The position numbers and the translations under genes are program-made. DNA of 13,372 nucleotides, taken from the NCBI GenBank assembly GCA_041738875.1, contig JBGSOW010000046.1:1-13372 (forward strand). Reading direction: 5' to 3'. Source of the stretch: JBGSOW01 sp041738875. GTDB lineage: Bacteria > Patescibacteriota > Dojkabacteria > CALFHW01. Under the pieces are notes generated by a model that was not told where the DNA came from, did not search any database, and saw nothing but the letters and a program-made list of their open reading frames with translations. Each line of letters opens with the position of its first letter. Position 1 is the first letter of the stretch. This document shows positions 6,803-13,372 of the stretch, one piece after another.

Positions 6803-7921
6803 ATGGTGCAAAATGCTGATAAAACAATAGAACATACTAAAAAAACAATAGAACCTTGGAGATTGCCTTACAAAAAAGAGTTTTTGCTGGATCTGACGAA
6901 TAATAACTATTCATTGCAGACGGTGAATAACTATAATAGGGATTTGGCGTTTTTGGAATCGTTTCTGTGGCGGGAAGGAATTGGGTTTGTGGAAGTGAAT
7001 AAACTAACGGTTAGTGCTTATAAGGGGTTTTTGCAGTCCGGGGAGCATATTGATACTTTGCATTCGTTGAATCATGAGCTTCTGGACACCGAGATCCTTG
7101 AATTTGCACAGCAGGTAGCGCTTGTGGATGAATCGAGCTCTAAGCCCCCTAGAATGGATTATAAGAAGAAGTCTGGTCTATCAGCTAGGTCGGTTAATCG
7201 TATGTTGTCGGCTATGCGTAATTATTTGAAGTTTTTGATTGAAATTGATCAGCCGACTCCAATTCCTCCAGATGCTATTAAAATGTTAAAAACGGAAAGG
7301 AAGGAATCTCAGGTTGCTGAGTTGGTTGAATTGCAAAAGCTGATTGAGGCGCCTGAAACTTTGGAAACTAATCCTTTGGTTAGGAAAAGGAATCGTGCGA
7401 TTTTGGAACTTCTTTTTTCTACAGGGATGCGTATTTCTGAAGTTGTTAATTTGAACCGTGAGCAGTTAAATCTGCATGACGTTGATACTCAGGGTATAGC
7501 AGGTAAGCTATATATTTCGGGTAAGGGCAAGAAGAGCCGTTTTGTGTATCTGACTGAGAGGTGTAAGTATTGGCTGGATATGTACCTTGAGTCTAGGAAA
7601 GACCCGTATCCTGCGGTGTTTATCCCCTATCGAGGGGGAAGGGCGGGTACGAAAGATCCTGGTACGGTTAGGATTTCACAGAATTATATTCAAGAACGAA
7701 TGGTTACGTATAGGCGTAAATTGGGAATTGTAGTGCCAACCAGTGCGCACAGCCTGAGGCACGGGTTTGCGACGTATCTTGCTGAGGAAGGTGCCTCCCC
7801 TGCTGCGATCCAGCGTTTATTGGGTCATGAATCTTTGCAAACAACAACTAGGTATGTGCACGCCTCCGACAAATTCGCCGAAGAAGCCCACCGCAAATAC
7901 CACCCCGTGCAGGAGAATTGA
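6803..7921 (+). CDS. Tyrosine recombinase of the XerC/XerD/integrase family
   Basis: This enzyme cuts and rejoins DNA through a 3'-phosphotyrosine. From ATG 6803 the protein has 372 aa. The N-terminal core-binding domain (about 20-150) includes YSLQTVNNYNRDLAFLESFL and LSARSVNRMLSAMRNYLKFL, separated by about 50 extra residues relative to typical ~300-aa XerC/D. The catalytic domain shows Arg210 (STGMRISEV), the lysine hairpin GKGKKSR (240-246), His316 and Arg319 (HSLRHGFAT), His342 (LLGHES) and the nucleophile Tyr351 (TTTRYVHAS). It should therefore be active. A start at TTG 6716 would add 29 residues unlike the family, and a -10 element sits 6 nt before ATG 6803. It could be the chromosomal dimer-resolving Xer or an element integrase. 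It ends in TGA and converges with the 297-aa gene 21 nt away. Confidence 0.9.
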   Translation: MVQNADKTIEHTKKTIEPWRLPYKKEFLLDLTNNNYSLQTVNNYNRDLAFLESFLWREGIGFVEVNKLTVSAYKGFLQSGEHIDTLHSLNHELLDTEILEFAQQVALVDESSSKPPRMDYKKKSGLSARSVNRMLSAMRNYLKFLIEIDQPTPIPPDAIKMLKTERKESQVAELVELQKLIEAPETLETNPLVRKRNRAILELLFSTGMRISEVVNLNREQLNLHDVDTQGIAGKLYISGKGKKSRFVYLTERCKYWLDMYLESRKDPYPAVFIPYRGGRAGTKDPGTVRISQNYIQERMVTYRRKLGIVVPTSAHSLRHGFATYLAEEGASPAAIQRLLGHESLQTTTRYVHASDKFAEEAHRKYHPVQEN

Positions 7922-7942
7922 TTAATAATAGTAAGCTCGCAT

Positions 7943-8836
7943 TTAGTTATCAAGGGGTAAGTATATAATCCGTTGATAAGGTCCTAGTATACTATTTTCA
8001 CCAGTTCGATTATCACTTATCAACTTCGCTAGATTTTCCAGCTGCTGAGTGAGTGAATCATAATCTGGATAATCATTTGGAATAATTGGTCTAGTATTTA
8101 AGTCTCTAGAAAGACTGTTAGCGCTCATGAAAAACGGTACTCCTGATGGAGCATTTAGTGAAAATTTATCATCTCCAAAAATAAAGTCGATTCGTTGGTC
8201 CCAATTACGTGGCAACTGATTAATTGAATTGTGGTATTTTAACCAGGCAAAAATCGCTAGGTCGATTGCATGAACCATGCCTAGGAGCGCTCCCCAATTT
8301 AGTGAGCTGTTAGTAGGTATTGCAACGCCATTTATACTCGTTGGTACATTATCCTGATTTAACCTCAAATCAACTTGAAATGGTGTATGATTTATTAGTA
8401 TTCGTAAAGCGTAGTCATTTAATCCAGCTACTAGTTCAGATACTTTGGCTTCAGAATAACTGTAAAATAGTTGTCCAGGTAGTCCAAAGTGTACCTTTGG
8501 TAAGATTTCATAAAGTGGGACTATACTTTGATCACGGGTAAAAACCCTTGTCAGACTAGGTGCGACTATAGTTTTAGGTCTTGGGTTTTCACCTCTATCT
8601 TTAATATGAACGCGCGTTTGGACTTGATCAGCTACACTAGTTAATTGAAAATAATCGTTTATAATACTGGGGTCGCTAATGGAACCTATTTCATTATAGG
8701 GAGTCGTCGGATTTGCCACCCAAGGTAATACAGTATATATATCAAACTGTTTTAATTGATCACCTTCAAGGTATCTTATAGATTCATTAGTAGAATTTGG
8801 AATGGGAAATAAGTCAATTGGGTTTGTAATAGGCAT
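7943..8836 (-). CDS. Unknown 297-aa protein, last gene of the three-gene minus-strand cluster
   Basis: I do not recognise the family. The protein has no cysteine, no signal peptide and no N-terminal membrane helix. It starts MPITNPIDLFPIPN and is rich in Asn, Asp, Ile, Leu and Pro. A hydrophobic stretch at 181-199 (WGALLGMVHAIDLAIFAWL) contains His and Asp and looks more like a buried helix than a membrane span. Near-C-terminal residues 260-275 (DSLTQQLENLAKLISD) could form an amphipathic helix. The ATG at 8836 is 42 nt after the metallopeptidase-like gene's stop, and no clear Shine-Dalgarno or -10 lies next to it, so co-transcription is likely. A full-length frame of ~300 codons without stops in an AT-rich genome supports a real gene. 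The recombinase gene converges on its 3' end. Confidence 0.7.
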   Translation of the reverse strand: MPITNPIDLFPIPNSTNESIRYLEGDQLKQFDIYTVLPWVANPTTPYNEIGSISDPSIINDYFQLTSVADQVQTRVHIKDRGENPRPKTIVAPSLTRVFTRDQSIVPLYEILPKVHFGLPGQLFYSYSEAKVSELVAGLNDYALRILINHTPFQVDLRLNQDNVPTSINGVAIPTNSSLNWGALLGMVHAIDLAIFAWLKYHNSINQLPRNWDQRIDFIFGDDKFSLNAPSGVPFFMSANSLSRDLNTRPIIPNDYPDYDSLTQQLENLAKLISDNRTGENSILGPYQRIIYLPLDN

Positions 8837-8878
8837 TTTGTATGTAAAGTCTAAATTAAATACTCGAACACTGGCTAT

Positions 8879-10141
8879 TTAACTTCGATGTTTTCTTATC
8901 TGAATATTAGCTAGAACTTCGCGTGTGTATGAAGAAATTCGGGTAATATAGTTATTGTAAATCTCATCGTCGTCGATGCTCTGATTTTCTGTGTAATATA
9001 GTTCCCTTTCTCGTTGGACAATGAGCTTTCTAATATAGTTTTTTTGTGTCTCGATATGCATTGTGCCAGTTGAATCATATGTATCTGGATTAGCTTGGAT
9101 TGCATCTAGGAATATTTGGTTCCATTCTTCAGCTATTTTTAAGCAAGCATTTCGAATCTCCGCCCCTCTTGGAGACGTATTATGACTGCCGTCAAATATT
9201 ATTGCATCCAATACAGTATCGATGTCATCTTCTGTTTTCGCTGATAATTCACCCAGCATCATTGCAAAGTATATGGGATATCTGTATTTCATTTCTGGCA
9301 TATCGATACCACTCCCCTTAGCAATTTCCTCATGTTGTTTAGTAATATTCGTATTACTGACGTGGTATAACAAGTTATCAATAAATTTCTCTAAATTCTC
9401 ATCAGTGTATCTACTAGCTTCTACTTCGTCGAAAAAAGTAGATTGAAATAGACCTGTTTGACTTGCCTGCGCAGCAATAGCTAAACCTTCAAGAACAAAA
9501 GTAGGATAATGTTTGTTTGCGAAAATCTCTACTCGCGCAGGCTCAAGACCTCTTTCTACAGCTAGATCATGCAAATTACTCAAATGTTTTACATGGAATA
9601 GCTCATGATACAAGTTCACGACCAATCTATCTAATTTATTCTTATCTAGGAAATATCTAATAGGGTTATTATCAGTTTTATTACCTTTCACTATTGTTTT
9701 AGAGATATTTATGTATATTACAGTTTCGATTCCGCTACTTTGCCCATCTACCAATGTAAATTCCTCACCTTTTGAATATATAGAAACAATCTCGCCACTA
9801 TCATTTCGTACAACCTGATCGTTGAGAACCATCATGGCATATTTCAAATCACCGTATGCTACTGTTTGCCCTGGTTCATCATCATAGAAACACAAAGTGA
9901 TTGGCTTTCTAGGGGTGCCTTCGCTACTCTCCTCATCTAGAGCTGCAGTTGTAGTCTCTAATACTCTGGCAAAAGCGTCTGTAACAGCTTCTTGTCCACT
10001 AGTGTGCTGTCCATCGTTACTTGTGATAGTATCCCACGGAATATTCATAACGACATCGAGTCCTTTTTCTCCTGCTGCCTTTAAAGATTTTATTAATTCT
10101 GGATCTTTTGGTTCTGGTATTTTTGCCTCAAAATAAGCCAT
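8879..10141 (-). CDS. Putative zinc metallopeptidase (HExxH, gluzincin-like), 420 aa
   Basis: The key motif is NLYHELFHVKHL with His179-Glu180-x-x-His183, the zinc-binding and catalytic signature of MA-clan peptidases. Thirty-five residues later HYPTFVLEGLAIAAQ places Glu218 in a helix resembling the third-ligand E of gluzincins (compare WLNEG in M1-like enzymes). Gluzincin assignment is inference from spacing and pattern. Residues 1-80 include a Thr/Ser/Glu-rich, low-complexity stretch. About 80-150 forms probable beta strands (ITLCFYDDEP, TVIYINISKTIV). Residues 285-420 look mostly helical and end in a basic tail (IRKHRS). No signal peptide or membrane helix is visible, so the enzyme is cytosolic or exported by a route not evident here. 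A strong AT-rich promoter/operator region precedes the ATG, and the gene is followed 42 nt later by the 297-aa gene. Substrate unknown. Confidence 0.75.
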   Translation of the reverse strand: MAYFEAKIPEPKDPELIKSLKAAGEKGLDVVMNIPWDTITSNDGQHTSGQEAVTDAFARVLETTTAALDEESSEGTPRKPITLCFYDDEPGQTVAYGDLKYAMMVLNDQVVRNDSGEIVSIYSKGEEFTLVDGQSSGIETVIYINISKTIVKGNKTDNNPIRYFLDKNKLDRLVVNLYHELFHVKHLSNLHDLAVERGLEPARVEIFANKHYPTFVLEGLAIAAQASQTGLFQSTFFDEVEASRYTDENLEKFIDNLLYHVSNTNITKQHEEIAKGSGIDMPEMKYRYPIYFAMMLGELSAKTEDDIDTVLDAIIFDGSHNTSPRGAEIRNACLKIAEEWNQIFLDAIQANPDTYDSTGTMHIETQKNYIRKLIVQRERELYYTENQSIDDDEIYNNYITRISSYTREVLANIQIRKHRS

Positions 10142-10147
10142 AATTTA

Positions 10148-10177
10148 ATGTATAGATAATCTATAACTATTATACAT
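10148..10177 (-). promoter_or_regulatory. Nested palindromes and -10 elements upstream of the metallopeptidase-like gene
   Basis: An outer inverted repeat ATGTATA (10148-10154) / TATACAT (10171-10177) encloses an overlapping near-palindrome TATAGAT-A-ATCTATA (10151-10165). On the minus strand TATACA ends 7 nt before the ATG (leaderless type), and a perfect TATAAT lies at 10174-10169, giving a leader of about 20 nt. Symmetric sequence over a promoter suggests an operator for a dimeric regulator; this is inference. Confidence 0.45.
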
Positions 10178-10235
10178 CAAATAGCTCGGTAATGGAACCG
10201 GCAGAACATATTCGCAGTATTGATCATATAAATAA

Positions 10236-11786
10236 TTAGTTAGCGGGGTAGTCTGATTGGTTTGCCATTAGGTAGTATGAAACGTTTACGGCTGCTTGTG
10301 CTTGCGAATGCAAACTATTCTTGATGCCGAAGAAAACAGTGCCGCCAGACATAAATACTGGAAAATAGCCTTCATAATCTACGTCGCCAAATGGCTCGTA
10401 TGGATTGATAGGATAAAACCTATGTATGGGTATTCTATGAACTCCATTTAAAACAAATAGATTTTGGGTGGGTCTACTAAACTCTGGTAATATTATCGCC
10501 AACCATTCAGGAGATAAAGGATAATATGATGTACTTTCTGCCTGTGTTACCTCATAAATATTATCTCCGAGTATATTTGTGACGTAACTAATTCTCTCAT
10601 CTGTTAACTCATTATCGGCATCAGATTCACCAGAGTTGAGAAGAGAATATACAAAATCTCTATAGCTGAAGCCACTTTCTACTGATAACAACTGTTTGTG
10701 ATTTTTAATTAAATTATCTATTGTTATCTTGCCTGCGGTCGGCTTATTTATCACATTAAAATACCAGAGTAGCTGGCGAATATGGAGCCAAATCCCTGAA
10801 TCTCTATCTAGGTTAGACTCTAGATAGCTATTTACCCAATCATCTGTCCATTCATCTGGGTCCATTTCGTCCTTTAATACTTCAATTAACCAATCAAAAA
10901 CTCTTCTGCCGGTGGTCTTTGTAGTGCTATCTATGATGAGTATATGAGTTTCAAATTTGTTTTTTAACTCAGCGTCGTTAAGATTGTATCTAACTTCTGT
11001 GCTTTCAGATACTATGGCTGATTCTATTGAAGTTGCTAGTTCAACACTTGTATTGCCAACTAACTCAGCAATAAGTGCTTTTAGGTTTGGATGGGTTATT
11101 TTATCAGGGTTTAGGTCTTTTAATATCTCAAAGGCATGCTGTAATTGTCGATCTTGAAATACTATTACACTACTAATATATCCTTTTATGTCTTCAGTCA
11201 GTGGATTATCAAACACATATTTATGTTCTACTCCACTTTCACTAGGGTAGAAAACGCTGCTTGTGCTTGAAAATATATCCTTCATAATTGCTCTGTAACT
11301 GAGTCTTAAAAATCTTTCATCATACTCACTGAGGCTAGGATTTGATGTAGAGTATGGAAATTCATTTATTGGATCGTAGCGATAGGTTTTATTGCACAAA
11401 CCCCTATCTAATTGAATATTTAGCCCACTTTTGATAGCAGGTTGTGTATATCTTCTACCCTCTGTTAAGAAACTATCACCACCAGTTCCGGTATTGTCTG
11501 CTATAGCGAGGTAATCAGGATTAACAATCACTAGAGTAGGACCTCCTTCTCCAGAAACTAGCATGTTATAGATCTTTTCTTCTAACGCGGCCTGGTTTTC
11601 GCTATCGAACAATTGACCTAATAAATTCAATAAACTAGAAGGCTCTAGTGCGAAAGTAACTTCTTCTAGATACTCCTCCTCATTTCCATCTATATTTCTA
11701 AAAGATAAAGGCTCAGAAAGTTGGAAAGTCTTTTCTTCTGGTGATTGTCTTTCTCCCTCAGGCTCATGATAATTAATTGTTGGCAT
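10236..11786 (-). CDS. Unknown 516-aa acidic protein, first gene of the three-gene cluster
   Basis: I do not recognise the family. The protein starts MPTINYHEPEGERQSPEEK, a charged and probably disordered N-terminus, followed by helix-prone Leu/Glu segments (residues 47-77). It is Asp/Glu/Ser-rich with apparently one cysteine (Cys131), no signal peptide and no membrane span. Notable segments are PTLVIVNPDYLAIADNTGTG (83-102), a Trp-rich patch in the middle (DEWTDDWVNSYLES, SGIWLHIRQLLWYF) and a Pro/Tyr/Phe-rich C-terminal region (YPINPYEPFGDVDYEGYFP) ending in a Gln/Ala helix. No HExxH, Walker or nuclease motif was found. The ATG at 11786 has neither a Shine-Dalgarno nor a -10 at the usual 6-nt distance. 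The IS30 element lies only 39 nt upstream and may have displaced its promoter. The metallopeptidase-like gene follows after 94 nt. Confidence 0.7.
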   Translation of the reverse strand: MPTINYHEPEGERQSPEEKTFQLSEPLSFRNIDGNEEEYLEEVTFALEPSSLLNLLGQLFDSENQAALEEKIYNMLVSGEGGPTLVIVNPDYLAIADNTGTGGDSFLTEGRRYTQPAIKSGLNIQLDRGLCNKTYRYDPINEFPYSTSNPSLSEYDERFLRLSYRAIMKDIFSSTSSVFYPSESGVEHKYVFDNPLTEDIKGYISSVIVFQDRQLQHAFEILKDLNPDKITHPNLKALIAELVGNTSVELATSIESAIVSESTEVRYNLNDAELKNKFETHILIIDSTTKTTGRRVFDWLIEVLKDEMDPDEWTDDWVNSYLESNLDRDSGIWLHIRQLLWYFNVINKPTAGKITIDNLIKNHKQLLSVESGFSYRDFVYSLLNSGESDADNELTDERISYVTNILGDNIYEVTQAESTSYYPLSPEWLAIILPEFSRPTQNLFVLNGVHRIPIHRFYPINPYEPFGDVDYEGYFPVFMSGGTVFFGIKNSLHSQAQAAVNVSYYLMANQSDYPAN

Positions 11787-11825
11787 GTTACTAGAGAAAG
11801 TTTAGAGATATGCAGGTTCACTAAC

Positions 11826-11844
11826 GAAGCCGATCACTTAGGTT
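11826..11844 (+). repeat. IS30 left terminal inverted repeat
   Basis: GAAGCCGATCACTTAGGTT. It matches the right repeat except for one missing T in the TT/TTT run, so the arms are 19 and 20 bp. Confidence 0.85.
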
Positions 11845-11878
11845 AAAATCAAAATGATTTAATTTGAGTGAAAGAATA

Positions 11879-12814
11879 ATGAAAAAATATGGTCATTTGA
11901 CCCTAGAAGAGCGATCTCAAATTGAGGTTCTGCTGAAACTGAAATACTCTCAAAGAGAAATAGCCAAGTTGCTGTGCAGGTCTCAATCAACAATATCAGA
12001 TGAGATTAAGCGTAACACAAAGGGTAAAGAAGTATACAAAGCAAAAAGAGCTGAACAGAGATCATCTAAACGTAGCTACAATCAGCGCAAACAGGCTCCT
12101 TTAAAAGAGATGTGGATCTGGGAATATGTGTTATCAAGATTGAAGAGGCGTTGGTCACCAGAGACGATTAGTGGTCGTCTCTGGTTAGATCATTCTGTAA
12201 AGCTACATCATGAAACCATTTACAGATACATCTATTCAAGGGATGGCCAACACAATGGATTGTATCAATATTTAAAGCTACATAGAAAGAAAAGAATGAA
12301 AGTATATGGTAGAAAAGTAAAAAGGCAACCTATCAAAGATCGAATAATGATCGCGGAAAGACCTTCTTTAGAGGGCTTTGGCAACTGGGAGACAGATAAT
12401 ATGGAAGGTATTAGATCAGACAAAAAGAGTGTATCAGTAACCATTGAGAAATTGTCCAGATACATGAGAGCAGATGTAATTGGGAGAAATTCTAATGCTA
12501 AGACTAGCCATATTTTAAAGAGGTTAAGTGATCTACCAGTAAAGACACTAACAACGGATAATGGGTCTGAGAATGCAGGTCACAACCAATGGCCAGGCTC
12601 GGTATACTTCTGTAATGCTTACCACAGTTGGGAAAAAGGCGCTGTAGAGAACGCAATTGGTAGGATCAGGAGACATGTGCCAAAGAAACAAAGCATTGAG
12701 TGGTTAACAAACAGGAAGATGCAGTGGATAGTCAATGAGTACAACGAGACACCGAGAAAATGTTTAAATTATTTAACACCAAAGGAGGTATTTATGAGAG
12801 AATTACAAACCTAA
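11879..12814 (+). CDS. IS30-family transposase
   Basis: This DDE transposase catalyses excision and integration of the IS. From ATG 11879 it is 311 aa and starts MKKYGHLTLEERSQIEVLLK, typical of the family. An in-frame TTG at 11864 would add five residues and is less likely. The N-terminal helix-turn-helix (about 8-45: YSQREIAKLLCRSQSTISDEIKRN) binds the inverted repeats. The integrase core carries Asp173 (GNWETDNMEG), Asp227 (LTTDNGSENAGH) and Glu257 (SWEKGAVENAIGRIRR), the catalytic triad. The C-terminal NEYNETPRKCLNYLTPKEVF segment is also diagnostic. No frameshift or stop interrupts it. The stop codon lies inside the right inverted repeat, so the coding region fills nearly the whole element. 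TAAAAT at 11844-11849 is a possible -10. Confidence 0.95.
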   Translation: MKKYGHLTLEERSQIEVLLKLKYSQREIAKLLCRSQSTISDEIKRNTKGKEVYKAKRAEQRSSKRSYNQRKQAPLKEMWIWEYVLSRLKRRWSPETISGRLWLDHSVKLHHETIYRYIYSRDGQHNGLYQYLKLHRKKRMKVYGRKVKRQPIKDRIMIAERPSLEGFGNWETDNMEGIRSDKKSVSVTIEKLSRYMRADVIGRNSNAKTSHILKRLSDLPVKTLTTDNGSENAGHNQWPGSVYFCNAYHSWEKGAVENAIGRIRRHVPKKQSIEWLTNRKMQWIVNEYNETPRKCLNYLTPKEVFMRELQT

Positions 12815-12827
12815 AGTGATCGGCTTC
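12808..12827 (-). repeat. IS30 right terminal inverted repeat
   Basis: Read on the minus strand it is GAAGCCGATCACTTTAGGTT, 20 bp, matching the left end with one extra T. It contains the transposase stop codon (TAA, 12812-12814). Confidence 0.85.
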
Positions 12828-12893
12828 CGCTGCGAATTCAGCATATTACGAAAATTATATGTGGCGAATACAACCATTATATATAACCAGGCA

Positions 12894-13372
12894 CTACCTA
12901 GCAAGTCTAGCGGCGTTTAAGGGGAATAATACTACAAATGGTGCGGCTTTGATTTCTTCTCTTGTTACGAAACCGATATCGCTGAAGCGGGAGTCTTTGC
13001 TATTAATGCGGTTATCGCCCAGTAAAATATAACTTCCCTCGGGAATGACCCTCGGAGTCCCGCTTCTGAGGAAATCACCGGGAATGGTTGGTTTAGAGAT
13101 TGGGTCGTTGTAGGCGGATTCATCTAGTGGTTCGTTGTTAATAAATACGCGTTGGTTTCTAATTTCAATTGTCTCGCCTGGTAAGCCAATTATTCTTTTG
13201 ATTAAATCCGGTTGCTCCCCTTTTTTAAACACAACCAAATCCCCGCGTTGATAGTCGTAGCTGGGGAATATACCGTCTGGCCCACCAGCAATTTGAATTA
13301 ATCTATTGGAAAGCATAACTTCGTTATCTTGGTATGTAGGCTCCATCGACCTGCCGTCAACCTGCGTTGGTA
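12894..13372 (-). CDS. lepB: Signal peptidase I, 5' end cut by window edge
   Basis: Signal peptidase I removes signal peptides from exported proteins at the outer face of the membrane. The frame runs off the right edge: codons before the internal ATG at 13346 read QVDGRSMEPT, so the catalytic serine (codon 13349-13347) lies upstream of that ATG, which cannot be the real start. The second catalytic residue is the lysine of LIKRIIGLPGE. Box-type motifs RGDLVVFKK, IPEGSYILLGDNRINSKDSR and IGFVTREEI are all present in order. The N-terminal membrane anchor is outside the window. The gene ends in TAG close to the IS30 element and points toward it. In this lineage it could process both Sec substrates and the pilus-like protein class; the latter is speculation. 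Confidence 0.93.
   Translation of the reverse strand, partial: PTQVDGRSMEPTYQDNEVMLSNRLIQIAGGPDGIFPSYDYQRGDLVVFKKGEQPDLIKRIIGLPGETIEIRNQRVFINNEPLDESAYNDPISKPTIPGDFLRSGTPRVIPEGSYILLGDNRINSKDSRFSDIGFVTREEIKAAPFVVLFPLNAARLAR

Larger units (their letters stand above)
11826..12827 (+). mobile_element. IS30-family insertion sequence, apparently intact
   Basis: A single transposase gene is flanked by terminal inverted repeats of 19 and 20 bp; the element spans about 1.0 kb. Weaker similarity continues outward, with ATATGC at 11808-11813 matching GCATAT at 12841-12846, so the true tips could be up to ~19 bp further out (outer limits 11808-12846). IS30 elements usually make 2-3 bp target duplications, but none is evident at the 19/20-bp tips. 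The element sits between the 516-aa gene and lepB, both on the opposite strand, and interrupts no recognisable gene. Confidence 0.85.

Noticed and set aside
7946..7979. Inverted repeat TTATCAA/TTGATAA near the convergent 3' ends
   Set aside because: Most of it lies inside the C-terminal codons of the 297-aa gene, the loop is 19 nt and there is no T-run; probably coincidence.
9100..9446. Overlapping plus-strand open frames inside the metallopeptidase-like gene
   Set aside because: Two mutually overlapping short frames opposite a 420-codon gene with an HExxH motif; codon content looks non-coding.
1..13372. CRISPR array or tRNA gene
   Set aside because: No regularly spaced direct repeats and no tRNA T-loop or anticodon-arm signatures were found on either strand by eye.

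Overview
The window looks like chromosome of a small-genome bacterium, most likely of the Candidate Phyla Radiation (Patescibacteria). The evidence is an AT-rich sequence with short intergenic gaps, an LCP protein with a LytR_C tail, a PilX-like pilus protein fused to a DUF4215 cysteine-rich motif, a single Xer-type recombinase, and genes whose promoters abut the start codon. TGA is used as a stop (ruvC, xer), so the glycine-TGA code of Gracilibacteria/Absconditabacteria is not used. The phylum assignment is inference and I cannot give a finer rank.

Layout. Positions 2-514 hold the 3' end of an LCP (LytR-CpsA-Psr) cell-envelope gene. It converges on a large secreted pilus-like protein gene (567-2066, minus). 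A divergent promoter region leads into a plus-strand block of yebC, ruvC, ruvA, ruvB and a polytopic membrane protein (2177-6041). This block encodes the complete Holliday-junction resolvasome plus a YebC-family protein. About 760 nt without a convincing gene follow (6042-6802), rich in inverted repeats and with one perfect DnaA-box match. Next comes a tyrosine recombinase (6803-7921) with all catalytic residues.

Positions 7943-11786 hold three consecutive minus-strand genes of unknown family (297, 420 and 516 aa). The middle one has an HExxH zinc-peptidase motif followed by a gluzincin-like Glu. An intact IS30-family insertion sequence (11826-12827) with 19/20-bp terminal inverted repeats lies just upstream of the 516-aa gene. 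The window ends inside a signal peptidase I gene (12894-13372, minus), whose catalytic Ser and Lys are both visible.

How the parts fit. Core housekeeping genes (ruv block, lepB) flank an accessory-looking segment made of recombinase, three unknown proteins and an IS. The most striking regulatory pattern is that a -10 hexamer lies exactly 6 nt before the start codon in four transcription units (the pilus gene, yebC, ruvB and xer), with near matches at ruvA and the metallopeptidase gene. This predicts leaderless mRNAs. The intra-operon gene ruvC instead has a Shine-Dalgarno-like GAGG.
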